From Bacillota bacterium (GTDB lineage Bacteria > Bacillota > Clostridia > Christensenellales > UMGS416), in the NCBI GenBank assembly GCA_023421955.1, contig JAEZSE010000041.1, forward strand, positions 1 through 64,000: a stretch of 64,000 nucleotides of DNA. Direction: 5' to 3'. Of this stretch, positions 25,631-33,689 are shown one piece after another. Numbering within the stretch: the first letter of the stretch is position 1; every line of letters begins with the position of its first letter. Under the pieces are notes generated by a model. It saw only the letters and a program-made list of their open reading frames with translations, had not been told where the DNA came from and ran no database searches. The position numbers and the translations under genes are program-made.

Positions 25631-26563
25631 CTACCGTTCCTCCCCGCGCTCCCTCTGCAACTTCCGCTGCCGTTCCTCCAACATTTTGATAATGCTGTCC
25701 TCCATTTGCTTTGGCGTGTAGCCCTTCGGGAAATACTGCCGGAACTTCTCATGATTGAAGCTGATTTTCTCCCTCTGGTTGGCTTTGGCCTCGCCTAGAA
25801 TCTTGAAGATCATATCCAGCTCCAGCTTACCTTGCTGGTGCAAGGTTTTCAACCGCTGTGCCTGCGAAAGGGACGGCGTACATTGCTGCACTTCCATCGC
25901 TTCGAGCAGCGTCTTTTGTGCCTCTTTCGGCAGGTAGGATAGTTCCACTGCCGGATTGAAGGCGATGCTCTTTTCGTCCACCTTTTTGAGAAGCTCAGGG
26001 ATGAGACAAGTGAGGCGGATATATCGCTTTATTTGGTTGCGACTGTCTTCGGACTGTTCCGCTAATACCTCATTGGAACGTGACTTCGGCCCAACTTGGG
26101 CCGAAGTCAAATCTGTTCTCTGGCCTTGCCGTTTCATCGCATCCAGCTTCATCTTGTACGAGAAGGCCTTTTCGCTTGGCAGCAGGTTTTCGCGCTGCTG
26201 ATTTGAGTCCACCATCACAATCGTTGCAGCCTCATCATCCAATTCACGTACGATGACGGGCATTACCTCGAGACCGGCGATCTGGCTTGCAGCCTTGCGC
26301 CGATGCCCAGCGATCAGTTCGTAGCCGCCTCCTGCCCGTGGTCGGGCAATGGCAGGGGATACCACACCGTTATCCTTAATGCTCTTGGCAAGCTCACGCA
26401 ATTCCTCGTTATCGTTGACCTGGAACGGGTGGTCTTTGAAGGGATACAGTTCAGTCAACGGTATGTCCAAGATCTTCTCTCGCTGGTCATCGACACGGTC
26501 TTCCTGCGTTTTGAACAGGTCATCTACTGTTGTGAGCTTAATATCGGTTCTCTTGATGGCCAT
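25631..26563 (-). CDS. ParB/RepB/Spo0J-family DNA-binding protein
   Basis: The protein has 310 residues. AAAGGGGA lies at the right distance from ATG 26563; ATG 26569 would be too close. The N-terminal ParB nuclease-like fold (about 30-120) includes LYPFKDHPF, LAKSIKDNGVVSPAIARP and the box II motif LIAGHRRKAA. A helical HTH region follows (about 125-220; NQIKRYIRL, FNPAVELSYL). No ParA gene is in the window. In mobilizable islands such lone ParB-like proteins may help maintenance or regulation rather than partition. Confidence 0.88.
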   Translation of the reverse strand: MAIKRTDIKLTTVDDLFKTQEDRVDDQREKILDIPLTELYPFKDHPFQVNDNEELRELAKSIKDNGVVSPAIARPRAGGGYELIAGHRRKAASQIAGLEVMPVIVRELDDEAATIVMVDSNQQRENLLPSEKAFSYKMKLDAMKRQGQRTDLTSAQVGPKSRSNEVLAEQSEDSRNQIKRYIRLTCLIPELLKKVDEKSIAFNPAVELSYLPKEAQKTLLEAMEVQQCTPSLSQAQRLKTLHQQGKLELDMIFKILGEAKANQREKISFNHEKFRQYFPKGYTPKQMEDSIIKMLEERQRKLQRERGEER

Positions 26564-26625
26564 TTTCATTCCCCTTTCATTTCGATACGGAAAAGACACC
26601 GGCTTATAGCCCGTGTCTTGCAGGG

Positions 26626-27078
26626 TTAATCCCTGTTTAGTTTTCTGATCGCGATATAACGCTGGTGAATGTGCCCTGGATTGTCTGGAATGGTCATGGC
26701 GATGATGCCCTCTTTGAGTAGAGGATGCAGCACTGTATCCATGAAGAACTTCTTGTCCGACAGGTCGAGGAATTCTTGAATCTGCTTGCGACTGCGTGGT
26801 TCCTGGCAGTACACCGTGACCGCCGCACGACGCTGCTCATGGTTGGAGGTCAGGCGCTGGAACCCATACTGCTGAATGTACTCGATGACCCACAGCTTGG
26901 GCACTCGGACGGCCCGGTCGTACTTCATGCTCTTAAGCTCGCCCGAGCGGATCATGCGATAGATTCGCTTATTTGGTAGGCGCATCATGCTTGCCACTTC
27001 GTCCACGGTGAGGATATCATCGTAGCTGGCAAACATCATGAGGTAGCATTCGTCGATCGTGAATTTGGTCTTCTGCAT
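26626..27078 (-). CDS. HTH DNA-binding protein with RecG-like winged C-terminal domain
   Basis: The protein has 150 residues; GGAGG stands before ATG 27078. Residues about 20-70 form an excisionase-type HTH (ILTVDEVASMMRLPNKRIYR, then GELKSMKYDRAVRVPK). Residues about 85-145 look like a winged helix found in RecG-like/ATP-binding regulators (RSRKQIQEFLDLSDKKFF, HPLLKEGIIAMT). It lies just upstream of parB on the same strand and is probably co-transcribed. It likely regulates element genes at the right end of the island. Confidence 0.7.
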   Translation of the reverse strand: MQKTKFTIDECYLMMFASYDDILTVDEVASMMRLPNKRIYRMIRSGELKSMKYDRAVRVPKLWVIEYIQQYGFQRLTSNHEQRRAAVTVYCQEPRSRKQIQEFLDLSDKKFFMDTVLHPLLKEGIIAMTIPDNPGHIHQRYIAIRKLNRD

Positions 27079-27346
27079 GGCTGTTTCCTCCGTTTGTGTG
27101 CGTTGTCGATAGCAGACAAACCTTGGCAACAACCTTCAATCGGTGGGGTAAATTCCCGCACATCTCCTAACAGCTTTCTAACAAATGTCTGGAGCAGCGG
27201 GAAAATCGGGTGTTTGAGTGTAATGGTTAGGAACCCAGGAAATGCGCGGGAAAGTGCCGGAAACCCCAGAGAACAAGCACTTTTCATGCCGCGCAACTGA
27301 CCACATCAGGTCTTAACAAACCCTTCCGAAACATTCATTGCTATGC
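27079..27346. other. Non-coding right end of the island
   Basis: There is no gene here. It contains a direct-repeat pair (CTAACA twice, 27166-27183) that matches a copy at 5647-5664 near the left end in 16 of 18 positions. These may be arm-type integrase sites. CCCGCA occurs next to both copies. Confidence 0.4.
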
Positions 27347-27401
27347 CTCGAAACCTGTAAATGAGAAGTAATCCATGGGATCAAATCCCACCCTCTCCGC
27401 C
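27347..27401 (+). repeat. Degenerate copy of tRNA-Ser 3' part: probable right attachment site
   Basis: From the anticodon-loop sequence CTCGAAA (27347-27353) to CTCTCCGCC (27393-27401) this copies the tRNA-Ser at 5466. The last 29 bases match 5527-5555 at 25 positions; the middle has a two-base gap. It is followed by a terminator-like AAAGCC/GGCTTTTT, as expected for the displaced end of the old tRNA gene. The copy is mutated and not a functional tRNA. Confidence 0.65.
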
Positions 27402-27730
27402 GGAGAAAGCCAAACATTCCAGGCTTTTTGCTTTCAACGCAGAAATTCAAGCACTTTAGCTACTTGTCTTCTCAGATCATTTGAGTGTACTCAACTCATG
27501 ACAGGCGCATATTCCGCAGATTCACTAGATGCAGTGTGAGTCTACATAAAGTATTTCATGAATACCTTGCTTAGATATGCAGAGTTGAAATTGTATTCCT
27601 GTGCGAGTGGGATTGTTGCGCGAGCATCCGATCTTACATCTCTTGCTGTTAGAGAGAAGCTGGTCATCCAGATGCTTTTTTGTTGTCATGCTCATCTTCT
27701 AAAACGCAAGGCTTAGCTCTGCCAACTCGC

Positions 27731-27843
27731 AGATGCTCAAGGAGATGGTCACCGGTTCAGCCTAAGAGGGATTGCCGAAGGGAAGCCCTGAAAGCCTTTC
27801 GGCATGTGACACCGAGGTTGGCCCATCGTGGGTAACCCTCATA
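27731..27843 (+). other. GC-rich, hairpin-forming stretch upstream of the pucR promoter
   Basis: Nested pairings are visible: TGCCGAAGG with CCTTTCGGCA enclosing a small GGGAAGCCC hairpin (about 27773-27804), and GGTTGGCCCATCGTGGGTAACC (27817-27838). I cannot match it to a known riboswitch class. It lies before the predicted promoter at 27845, so it would be a leader only if transcription starts further upstream. Confidence 0.35.
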
Positions 27844-27844
27844 A

Positions 27845-27873
27845 TTGCAGTTTTTCGATATGAATGCTATAAT
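27845..27873 (+). promoter_or_regulatory. Promoter of the pucR-type regulator
   Basis: TTGCAG (27845-27850), 17 bases, TATAAT (27868-27873). The transcript would begin near 27880 with a leader of about 58 bases. Confidence 0.7.
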
Positions 27874-27888
27874 GGTGCCCATAAACAA

Positions 27889-27913
27889 GGGCGTTGCAGG
27901 ATTTGCAACGCTC
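27889..27913 (+). terminator. Hairpin in the pucR leader, attenuator-like
   Basis: GGGCGTTGCA (27889-27898) pairs with TGCAACGCTC (27904-27913) around GGATT and is followed by TTATTTC. It ends about 12 bases before the ribosome site GGAGG (27925-27929), inside the predicted transcript. Confidence 0.55.
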
Positions 27914-27937
27914 TTATTTCATATGGAGGCGACCAAC

Positions 27938-29098
27938 ATGGCGGTCACGGTCAGAAATTTGTTTAAAAACGGAGCCTTCCTATACAAGATGAACCTATTG
28001 GCCGGCAAAGGAGGCCTTGACAATCCGGTGCAATGGGTGCACCGGATCGAGGATATCGGCTCAAAGAATTTCCTGCACGGCAACGAGCTCGTGTTTACAG
28101 CCGGCATTTTGAATGGCCGGGATGGCTGGCTGCTGGACATCACCCGCGAGCTCAACGAGACAGGCGCCAGCGCCCTGGTCGTAAAGATGGGTTCGCATAC
28201 ACAGGAGATCCCCGCTGCGGTCGTCGAGTATTGCAACACGGTCAACTTGCCGTTGTTCACGATCCCCTGGGAGACAAAGATGGTGGATATGTCAAAGGAC
28301 TTCTGCCAGCGTATTATTCAGAATGAACGCCGGGAAAACACAATCATGTCGGTCATGAAGAATATCATTTTCAAGGTCGGGGACATCGAGACGCAGGTGT
28401 TGCAGATGGAGCGGTACGGTTTCCAGCGTAACAGCCCGTTCTGTTTTATCACCGTGCAGGCCGGCGATGCCGGCAGTCTCCCGGCTGACGAGCTGCAAGC
28501 CGCGTTGAAGTCGGCGGCGGAAAGGGCGGCAAGAGACAGGGACGGGTTGTTTGTCACATTCACCTACAACGAGTGCCGTGTGCTTGTACTGGCCAACTAT
28601 GCCGACGATGCTGTCGGCGTTTATCTGGAAGAGTTCTTGCAGCTGGCGGGCAGAAGGCTCCCGGGAGTGCGCCTGCACATCGGCGTGAGCCCTAACCAGA
28701 CGGGGATCTACGACCAGAACGTCAACCTGGAAAAAGCGCTGTCAGCCATGGAGATGGCGCAGAAACGGGGGGAGACAGCGGCCTACTACGACCGCCTCGG
28801 CATCCACAAGGTGCTGTATGCCGTGCAGGACAAATCGGTGCTGCGCAGCTTCTACCACGAGACAATCGGCAAGCTGGAGCAGTATGACCGTGAAAACGGC
28901 ACAGGACTCATGCCATTTTTAAAGGATTACCTGGATAACAACGGCAGCCTGCAGTTGGTTGCCGACAAGCACTTCGTCCACCGAAATACCGTCACAAACC
29001 AGTTGAACCGGATCAAAGGGATCACAGGCCTCAGCCCGTTTGAGCTGGCGGACAAGGTGAAGCTGGCGATGGGGTTCTATATCAAGGATATTACATAG
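27938..29098 (+). CDS. pucR: PucR-family transcriptional regulator
   Basis: The protein has 386 residues. GGAGG at 27925-27929 sets ATG 27938; the open frame extends further upstream but without a ribosome site. The N-terminal PucR domain (about 1-125) starts VTVRNLFKNGAF and includes LLAGKGGLDNPVQWVHRIED. The C-terminal HTH_30 (about 325-382) reads FLKDYLDNNGSLQLVAD, VHRNTVTNQLNRIK. PucR proteins control purine and related nitrogen-compound catabolism in response to pathway metabolites. Its place at the head of the pyrimidine-type cluster suggests that it controls the aminotransferase, transporter and hydantoinase genes downstream. Confidence 0.9.
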   Translation: MAVTVRNLFKNGAFLYKMNLLAGKGGLDNPVQWVHRIEDIGSKNFLHGNELVFTAGILNGRDGWLLDITRELNETGASALVVKMGSHTQEIPAAVVEYCNTVNLPLFTIPWETKMVDMSKDFCQRIIQNERRENTIMSVMKNIIFKVGDIETQVLQMERYGFQRNSPFCFITVQAGDAGSLPADELQAALKSAAERAARDRDGLFVTFTYNECRVLVLANYADDAVGVYLEEFLQLAGRRLPGVRLHIGVSPNQTGIYDQNVNLEKALSAMEMAQKRGETAAYYDRLGIHKVLYAVQDKSVLRSFYHETIGKLEQYDRENGTGLMPFLKDYLDNNGSLQLVADKHFVHRNTVTNQLNRIKGITGLSPFELADKVKLAMGFYIKDIT

Positions 29099-29174
29099 CA
29101 TGCACCCCGCACCCTCTCCGTTACGGCGCATCACTCTTTGTGCGCCCGCACAACAAAATATAGTCATCTGTCAA

Positions 29175-29203
29175 TTGATTTCCCACCGCAGGTTGCATAT
29201 ACT
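29175..29203 (+). promoter_or_regulatory. Promoter before the aminotransferase gene
   Basis: TTGATT (29175-29180), 17 bases, TATACT (29198-29203), giving a transcript start near 29210, just ahead of the hairpin at 29221. Confidence 0.65.
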
Positions 29204-29220
29204 ACTGCTAACAACCGATC

Positions 29221-29256
29221 ACGCAGCAATGGCGCTACACAAAGCCATTGCTGCGT
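29221..29256 (+). terminator. Strong terminator hairpin just before the aminotransferase ribosome site
   Basis: ACGCAGCAATGGC (29221-29233) pairs perfectly with GCCATTGCTGCGT (29244-29256), then TTTTT. The predicted promoter lies upstream of it and the AGGAGA ribosome site only 8-9 bases after it. It may therefore act as an attenuator as well as ending the regulator transcript. Confidence 0.8.
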
Positions 29257-29274
29257 TTTTTATTAGGAGAGCAT

Positions 29275-30597
29275 ATGACGGGTGAGGAAATCAAAATCAC
29301 ACAGACACAGTATTGCCTACAGTCATGGAGCAAGCAGGGGGGGTTGAATCCCATTCCGATTGCCAGGGCCGAAGGCATCTATTTCTGGGACGACAAGGGC
29401 ACACGCTACACCGATATGTCTTCCCAGCTTGTCAACCTGAACCTGGGCCATGGCAACAGGGCCATTGTGGAAGCTATCAAGGCTCAGGCAGAGCAGTATT
29501 GCTTCGTGGCCCCGTCTTACGGTTCCGAGCCCAGAGCGGTTCTGGCAAAGAAAATCATTGACCTCATGCCGGACAACATGGGCAAGGTGTTCTTCACCAA
29601 CGCCGGGGCGGACGCCAATGAAAACGCAGTGAAGATGGCCCGCATGTTCACCGGAAGAAATAAGGTATTAAGCCGCTACCGCAGCTATCACGGCTCTAGC
29701 TTCGGCGCCGGCAACCTCACCGGCGAGCCGCGCCGCTACCCTTTGGAGCCCGGCATCCCCGGCTTCGTGAAGTTCTTCGATCCCTATATCTACCGTGAAC
29801 CCATTGCGTTTGCGTCGGAAGAAACAGCCACCGCCTATTACCTGGCGAAGCTTGAGGAGCAGATCAACTATGAAGGCCCCGGCTCCATCGCCGCCATCGT
29901 GATGGAGACGATCACCGGCAGCAATGGCGTGATCATTCCGCCCATGGGCTACATGCCCGGCGTGCGGGCACTGTGCGACAAATACGGCATCCTGATGATC
30001 CTCGATGAGGTGATGACCGGCTGGTGCCGCACCGGTAAGATGTTTGGGTTTGAGCACTTTGGCATCAAGCCCGACATGGTCACCTTCGCCAAGGGAGTCA
30101 CCTGCGGCTATGTGCCGCTAGGCGGCGTGGCGGTGAGCCGTGCCATCGCGGAAAGCTTTAACGACAGGCTGCTTTCCTGCGGCCTCACCTACAGCGGCCA
30201 CCCGCTGGCCTGTGCCGCCGGCATCGCCTGCATTGACTATTACGGGGAGGCTGGCATACTGGCAAACGTCAACAAGGTCGGCGCGGTGTTGGCTGCATCG
30301 CTCAACGCAATGCTCTCGCACCCCTCGGTGGGTGATGTGCGCAGCATCGGGTTGTTCTCCGCCGTGGAGCTGGTGAAGGACAAAGCCACACGCGAGGCAC
30401 TGGTGCCCTATGGGCGCGACCCCGAGGGCATCATGGGCCGGATCAACGGCAAGCTGAAGGCCCGCGGCTTCATGACCTACACCCACGAAAACGTGATCAT
30501 CGTGGCCCCGCCGCTCATCATCACCGAGCAGCAGCTGGTGGAAGAACTTGGCAAGCTGGACGAAGTGCTGTCTGAAGTGGACAGAGAAATCCTCTGA
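29275..30597 (+). CDS. Class III PLP aminotransferase, probable beta-alanine/beta-amino acid transaminase
   Basis: The protein has 440 residues; AGGAGA at 29265-29270 sets ATG 29275. Fold-type I class III features are present: ANENAVKMARM, SRYRSYHGSSFGAG, the LILDEVMTGWCRTG-type cofactor loop, and the PLP lysine Lys273 in FAKGVTCGYVPLG. Many relatives are omega-transaminases acting on beta-alanine, taurine or beta-aminoisobutyrate. The neighbouring dihydropyrimidinase and carbamoyl-hydrolase would deliver a beta-amino acid, so conversion of beta-alanine (or beta-aminoisobutyrate) to the semialdehyde is the likely job. The Fe-type alcohol dehydrogenase follows after 12 bases and would use that product. 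Confidence 0.85.
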   Translation: MTGEEIKITQTQYCLQSWSKQGGLNPIPIARAEGIYFWDDKGTRYTDMSSQLVNLNLGHGNRAIVEAIKAQAEQYCFVAPSYGSEPRAVLAKKIIDLMPDNMGKVFFTNAGADANENAVKMARMFTGRNKVLSRYRSYHGSSFGAGNLTGEPRRYPLEPGIPGFVKFFDPYIYREPIAFASEETATAYYLAKLEEQINYEGPGSIAAIVMETITGSNGVIIPPMGYMPGVRALCDKYGILMILDEVMTGWCRTGKMFGFEHFGIKPDMVTFAKGVTCGYVPLGGVAVSRAIAESFNDRLLSCGLTYSGHPLACAAGIACIDYYGEAGILANVNKVGAVLAASLNAMLSHPSVGDVRSIGLFSAVELVKDKATREALVPYGRDPEGIMGRINGKLKARGFMTYTHENVIIVAPPLIITEQQLVEELGKLDEVLSEVDREIL

Positions 30598-30609
30598 AGG
30601 AGACCGCAA

Positions 30610-31761
30610 ATGCCCTATCGCCTCACCGCACCGAAAAAGACCGTGATCGGCGAAAACGCGCTGGAGACCTGCCGGGCGGATATCACCGCCCTGGGCCGCA
30701 AGGCGCTCATCGTGACCGGCAAGCATGTGGAGCAGACCGGCGCCATGCGAATATTGCTGGGGCTGCTCGCGCAATGGGAAGTTGATTATGCCGTGTTCAG
30801 CGGCATCACCGGCGAGCCCACCGTGGCGATGATCGACGAGGGTGTGGCAGCATATCGGGATGCCCGGTGCGACTTCCTGATCGCCATTGGCGGCGGCAGC
30901 CCGCTGGACAGCTCCAAGGCCATCGCCGCGATGATCGTGCTGCCCGGCGCAATTTCTGATTACATGGGCAAGGAAATCGAAGGAAAGTTCCCCCCGATGG
31001 TGTTGATCCCGACCACCGCCGGCACCGGCTCCGAGGCCACCAAGTTCACAATCATCACCGACACCGCCCGGGATGTGAAGATGCTGCTGAAGGGTGACGC
31101 GCTGCTGCCGGACCTGGCGGTGGTGGACCCGGCCTTCACGCTCACCTCGCCGCCGTCGATCACGGTGGCAACCGGCATGGATGCGCTCACCCATGCCATC
31201 GAGGCCTACACCTCGCGCCGGGCCAACCCGTTCACCGATGCCCTGGCGCTTGACGCGGTTACCCGCATCTTCCGCAGCCTGCCAGTAGCGTTCAAAGACG
31301 GCGGTAACCGTAAGGCCCGCGAGGATATGGCCATCGCTGCGCACCATGCGGGCCTGTGCATCAGCAACGCTTCCGTCACGCTGGTGCACGGCATGAGCCG
31401 GCCCATCGGCGCACTGTTCCATGTGGCCCATGGCATCTCCAATGCGATGATCCTGCGGCCCTGCCTGGCCTTCGCAATGGAGGGCTGCCCGGAGCGTTTC
31501 GCTACGATGGCCCGTGTCATTGGCGCAGCGGAGGGAGTCAGAAGCATCCGCGACGGTGCCGAAGCATTCCTGAACGCGCTGAACAACCTCTGCAATATAG
31601 TTGAGATCCCGAGCCTGGCGCAATACGGCATCGACCGCGAGCGCTTCCTGGCTCTGATTGATAAAATGGCCACCGACGCGCTGGCCAGCGGCAGCCCCGG
31701 CAACACAATCCGGGAGGTCACGAAAGAGGATTTGGTGGGGATATATCAGAGCCTTTGGTAA
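30610..31761 (+). CDS. Iron-type alcohol dehydrogenase, probable malonate-semialdehyde reductase
   Basis: The protein has 383 residues. ATG 30610 has AAGGAGA at its start site, overlapping the end of the aminotransferase gene region, so the two are one operon. The N-terminal dinucleotide fold shows IGGGSPLDSSKA near 93-103. The metal site is complete: Asp191 and His195 in MDALTHAIEAY, His260 in LVHGMSRP and His274 in HVAHGISN. As an NAD(P)H-dependent member of the Fe-ADH family it would reduce the aldehyde made by the transaminase to a hydroxyacid (3-hydroxypropionate if the substrate is malonate semialdehyde). The substrate is inferred from context. Confidence 0.87.
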   Translation: MPYRLTAPKKTVIGENALETCRADITALGRKALIVTGKHVEQTGAMRILLGLLAQWEVDYAVFSGITGEPTVAMIDEGVAAYRDARCDFLIAIGGGSPLDSSKAIAAMIVLPGAISDYMGKEIEGKFPPMVLIPTTAGTGSEATKFTIITDTARDVKMLLKGDALLPDLAVVDPAFTLTSPPSITVATGMDALTHAIEAYTSRRANPFTDALALDAVTRIFRSLPVAFKDGGNRKAREDMAIAAHHAGLCISNASVTLVHGMSRPIGALFHVAHGISNAMILRPCLAFAMEGCPERFATMARVIGAAEGVRSIRDGAEAFLNALNNLCNIVEIPSLAQYGIDRERFLALIDKMATDALASGSPGNTIREVTKEDLVGIYQSLW

Positions 31762-31915
31762 AATCCCCCGCCACCACATCGCAGTATTGCTCTGTGGTGG
31801 CACCCCCTTCATAAGGGGGTTGCATTCGCACTTTATCACACTAAGGTGTGAGAGAGCGTTTTAGGCACCCACCTTAAGAAGGGGGGTGTCGCTGAGAAGG
31901 CGACGGGGGGATTTT
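31760..31915. repeat. Palindromic hairpin-rich intergenic repeat (MITE-like)
   Basis: About 156 bases bounded by inverted ends AAAATCCCCC (31760) and GGGGGGATTTT (to 31915). Between them sit several hairpins: CCACCAC/GTGGTGG, ACCCCCTT/AAGGGGGT, a CACCC.CCTT/AAG.AGGGGGGTG pair and GTCGC/GCGAC. It has no coding capacity. A related C-rich hairpin cluster is at 35747-35815. Confidence 0.55.
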
Positions 31916-31949
31916 CTTCATCAACAACCAAATACCAACCGTTTGCAAT

Positions 31950-31985
31950 GGCGCAAGGTTTCAGCAAGAAACTTTGCGCCTTTTT
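31950..31985 (+). terminator. Strong terminator hairpin just before the ABC ATPase ribosome site
   Basis: Stem 31950-31962 pairs with 31968-31980 (GGCGCAA.GTTTC with GAAAC.TTGCGCC) around AGCAA, followed by TTTTT. The ribosome site follows within about 15 bases. It is the third such hairpin in this cluster. Confidence 0.75.
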
Positions 31986-32010
31986 ATTTGGAAAGGGAGA
32001 GGGAGGGACC

Positions 32011-32844
32011 ATGTTTGCATTGAGGAGCAAGAATCAGGACTGCCTGGAGCGGTCAAGCGCAGCCCCGGCCCGGCCGGAGACGGAAATCATGATCGAGAAT
32101 TTGTCGATCCAGTTCCCGGATAAAAACGGTGGCGAGCCGGTGGTGGCGCTGAAAAATGTGAGCCTGGAGATCAAGCAGGGCGAGTTCGTGTCGTTTGTGG
32201 GCCCGTCTGGTTGCGGCAAGACCACATTGCTCAGGACCATCGCCGATTTGCAGCAGCCCAGCTCGGGCAGGGTGACCGTGCGCGGCCAAAGCCCCAGGGA
32301 AATCCGCCTGCAGAAGAAATACGGCATCGTGTTTCAAAACCCGGTGCTCTATGACTGGCGCACCGTTCGGCGCAACATCTGCATGCCGATGGAGCTGATG
32401 GGCGTGCCCAAAAAGCAGCGCACCGCTACCGTGAGCGAGATGCTGGAAATGGTGGGGCTTTATAACTTTGGCCGCAAGTATCCGCACCAGCTGAGCGGTG
32501 GCATGCAGCAGCGGGTGGGCATCGCCAGGGCCCTGGCGATCAAGCCGGAGATCCTTTTGATGGATGAACCCTTTTCAGCCCTCGATGAATTCACCAAGGA
32601 AAAATTGAATGAAGACCTGCTCACAATCTGGAGCAAGACCAACAAGACAATCCTGTTTGTCACCCACAACATTTCCGAGGCCGTGTTCCTTTCCGACCGC
32701 ATTGTGGTGCTGTCGCCCCATCCGGGCCGTGTCTCTGCCATCGTGGATGTCACATTGCCCCGGCCCCGCACTCTGGCCACCAAGACCACGCCGGAGTTTG
32801 GCGCCTTGGTCGCCAAGGTGCGCAACAGCTTCGAGGGGGTTTAG
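32011..32844 (+). CDS. NitT/TauT-type ABC transporter ATPase
   Basis: The protein has 277 residues; GGGAGGG at 32001-32007 supports ATG 32011. All ABC motifs are clear: Walker A VGPSGCGKTT (near 68-77), Q-loop VFQNPVLYDW, signature LSGGMQQR (near 158), Walker B EILLMDEPFSALD, and the H-loop VTHN. It resembles SsuB/TauB/ThiZ-type subunits. It energises uptake by the two permeases and the binding protein that follow. The cluster context points to a pyrimidine-like substrate. Confidence 0.9.
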   Translation: MFALRSKNQDCLERSSAAPARPETEIMIENLSIQFPDKNGGEPVVALKNVSLEIKQGEFVSFVGPSGCGKTTLLRTIADLQQPSSGRVTVRGQSPREIRLQKKYGIVFQNPVLYDWRTVRRNICMPMELMGVPKKQRTATVSEMLEMVGLYNFGRKYPHQLSGGMQQRVGIARALAIKPEILLMDEPFSALDEFTKEKLNEDLLTIWSKTNKTILFVTHNISEAVFLSDRIVVLSPHPGRVSAIVDVTLPRPRTLATKTTPEFGALVAKVRNSFEGV

Positions 32845-32846
32845 CC

Positions 32847-33689
32847 GTGAAGGATGGGACAAGGGCCAGATGGGCCAAGCGGCTTTCGGTGGCGGTGTGG
32901 GTGGCGGCGCTGGTTGTGGTGTGGGAAGTGATCGCCACCGTGGTTGCCGGCACCAAGCGCACGCCGGAAAACGTGCTGCCCCACCTGTGGCAGATCGCCG
33001 AGTCGGTGCTCAGCACCAAGAAGGTCAATGGCAGCCAGACAGCGCTGCAAATCGTGCTGACCAACGCCGGCATCACGCTGATGCGCGCCGGCATCGGCTT
33101 TGCGCTGGGTGCGTCCATCGGTTTTGTGCTGGCGCTGCTGATGAACCTGGTGAAGGGTGTGGAAAAGATCGCGTTCCCCTATCTGATGATCATCCAGATG
33201 ATCCCGATCCTCGGCATGGCGCCGATCGTGCTGGCTGTAACCAAAGACATCGACCGCAGCCGCATCATCATCGCGGCAATCCTCACGTTTTATCCGGTGG
33301 CCACCAACACGCTGGCGGGCTTTAAGGCCGTGCCGCGGGAGAAGCATGAGCTCATGTATTCCATTGCCGCATGCCGCTTTGAGGTCTACCGCAAGTTGCT
33401 GATCCCCTCGTGCATCCCGTATTTCTTCACGGGCCTGAAGGTCGCAGCGCCGATGGCGATCACCGCCAGCATCCTGGTGGACACATTGCAGGGCGGCGGC
33501 GGGCTGGGGTGCATGCTCTCACAAAGCCTGAAGCACGCGATGACTATCTATGTGTTCTGGCAGATCGTGTTCTTCAGCGCCGCCATCGGCATCCTGAGTT
33601 ATTACCTGATGACGGTGCTTGAAAAGCTGGTGGCGCCACACCGGTGGGGAAGGAAGGTGAAGCTCGATGAAGCCACGCAAGCGAATTGA
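32847..33689 (+). CDS. ABC transporter permease (NitT/TauT type), first subunit
   Basis: The protein has 280 residues from GTG 32847, two bases after the ATPase stop, with GAGGGGGT about seven bases before it. There are six predicted membrane segments and the BPD_transp_1 EAA loop near residues 165-185 (KAVPREKHELMYSIAACRF). It forms the membrane channel together with the next gene. The last 23 bases overlap the next permease gene, which suggests translational coupling. Confidence 0.88.
   Translation: MKDGTRARWAKRLSVAVWVAALVVVWEVIATVVAGTKRTPENVLPHLWQIAESVLSTKKVNGSQTALQIVLTNAGITLMRAGIGFALGASIGFVLALLMNLVKGVEKIAFPYLMIIQMIPILGMAPIVLAVTKDIDRSRIIIAAILTFYPVATNTLAGFKAVPREKHELMYSIAACRFEVYRKLLIPSCIPYFFTGLKVAAPMAITASILVDTLQGGGGLGCMLSQSLKHAMTIYVFWQIVFFSAAIGILSYYLMTVLEKLVAPHRWGRKVKLDEATQAN

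Noticed and set aside
5466..27401. Prophage
   Set aside because: There are no capsid, terminase, tail or lysis genes; the mobility genes are those of a mobilizable island.
27731..27843. Known riboswitch (guanidine, lysine, SAM, purine or glycine types)
   Set aside because: I compared the sequence by eye with the core motifs of these classes and none matched, so it is listed only as an unassigned structured region.
30118..31839. Long antisense open frame (573 codons) over the aminotransferase and alcohol dehydrogenase genes
   Set aside because: It has no ribosome site and no recognisable domain. Both plus-strand genes show full catalytic motifs, so it is a shadow of GC-rich coding sequence.
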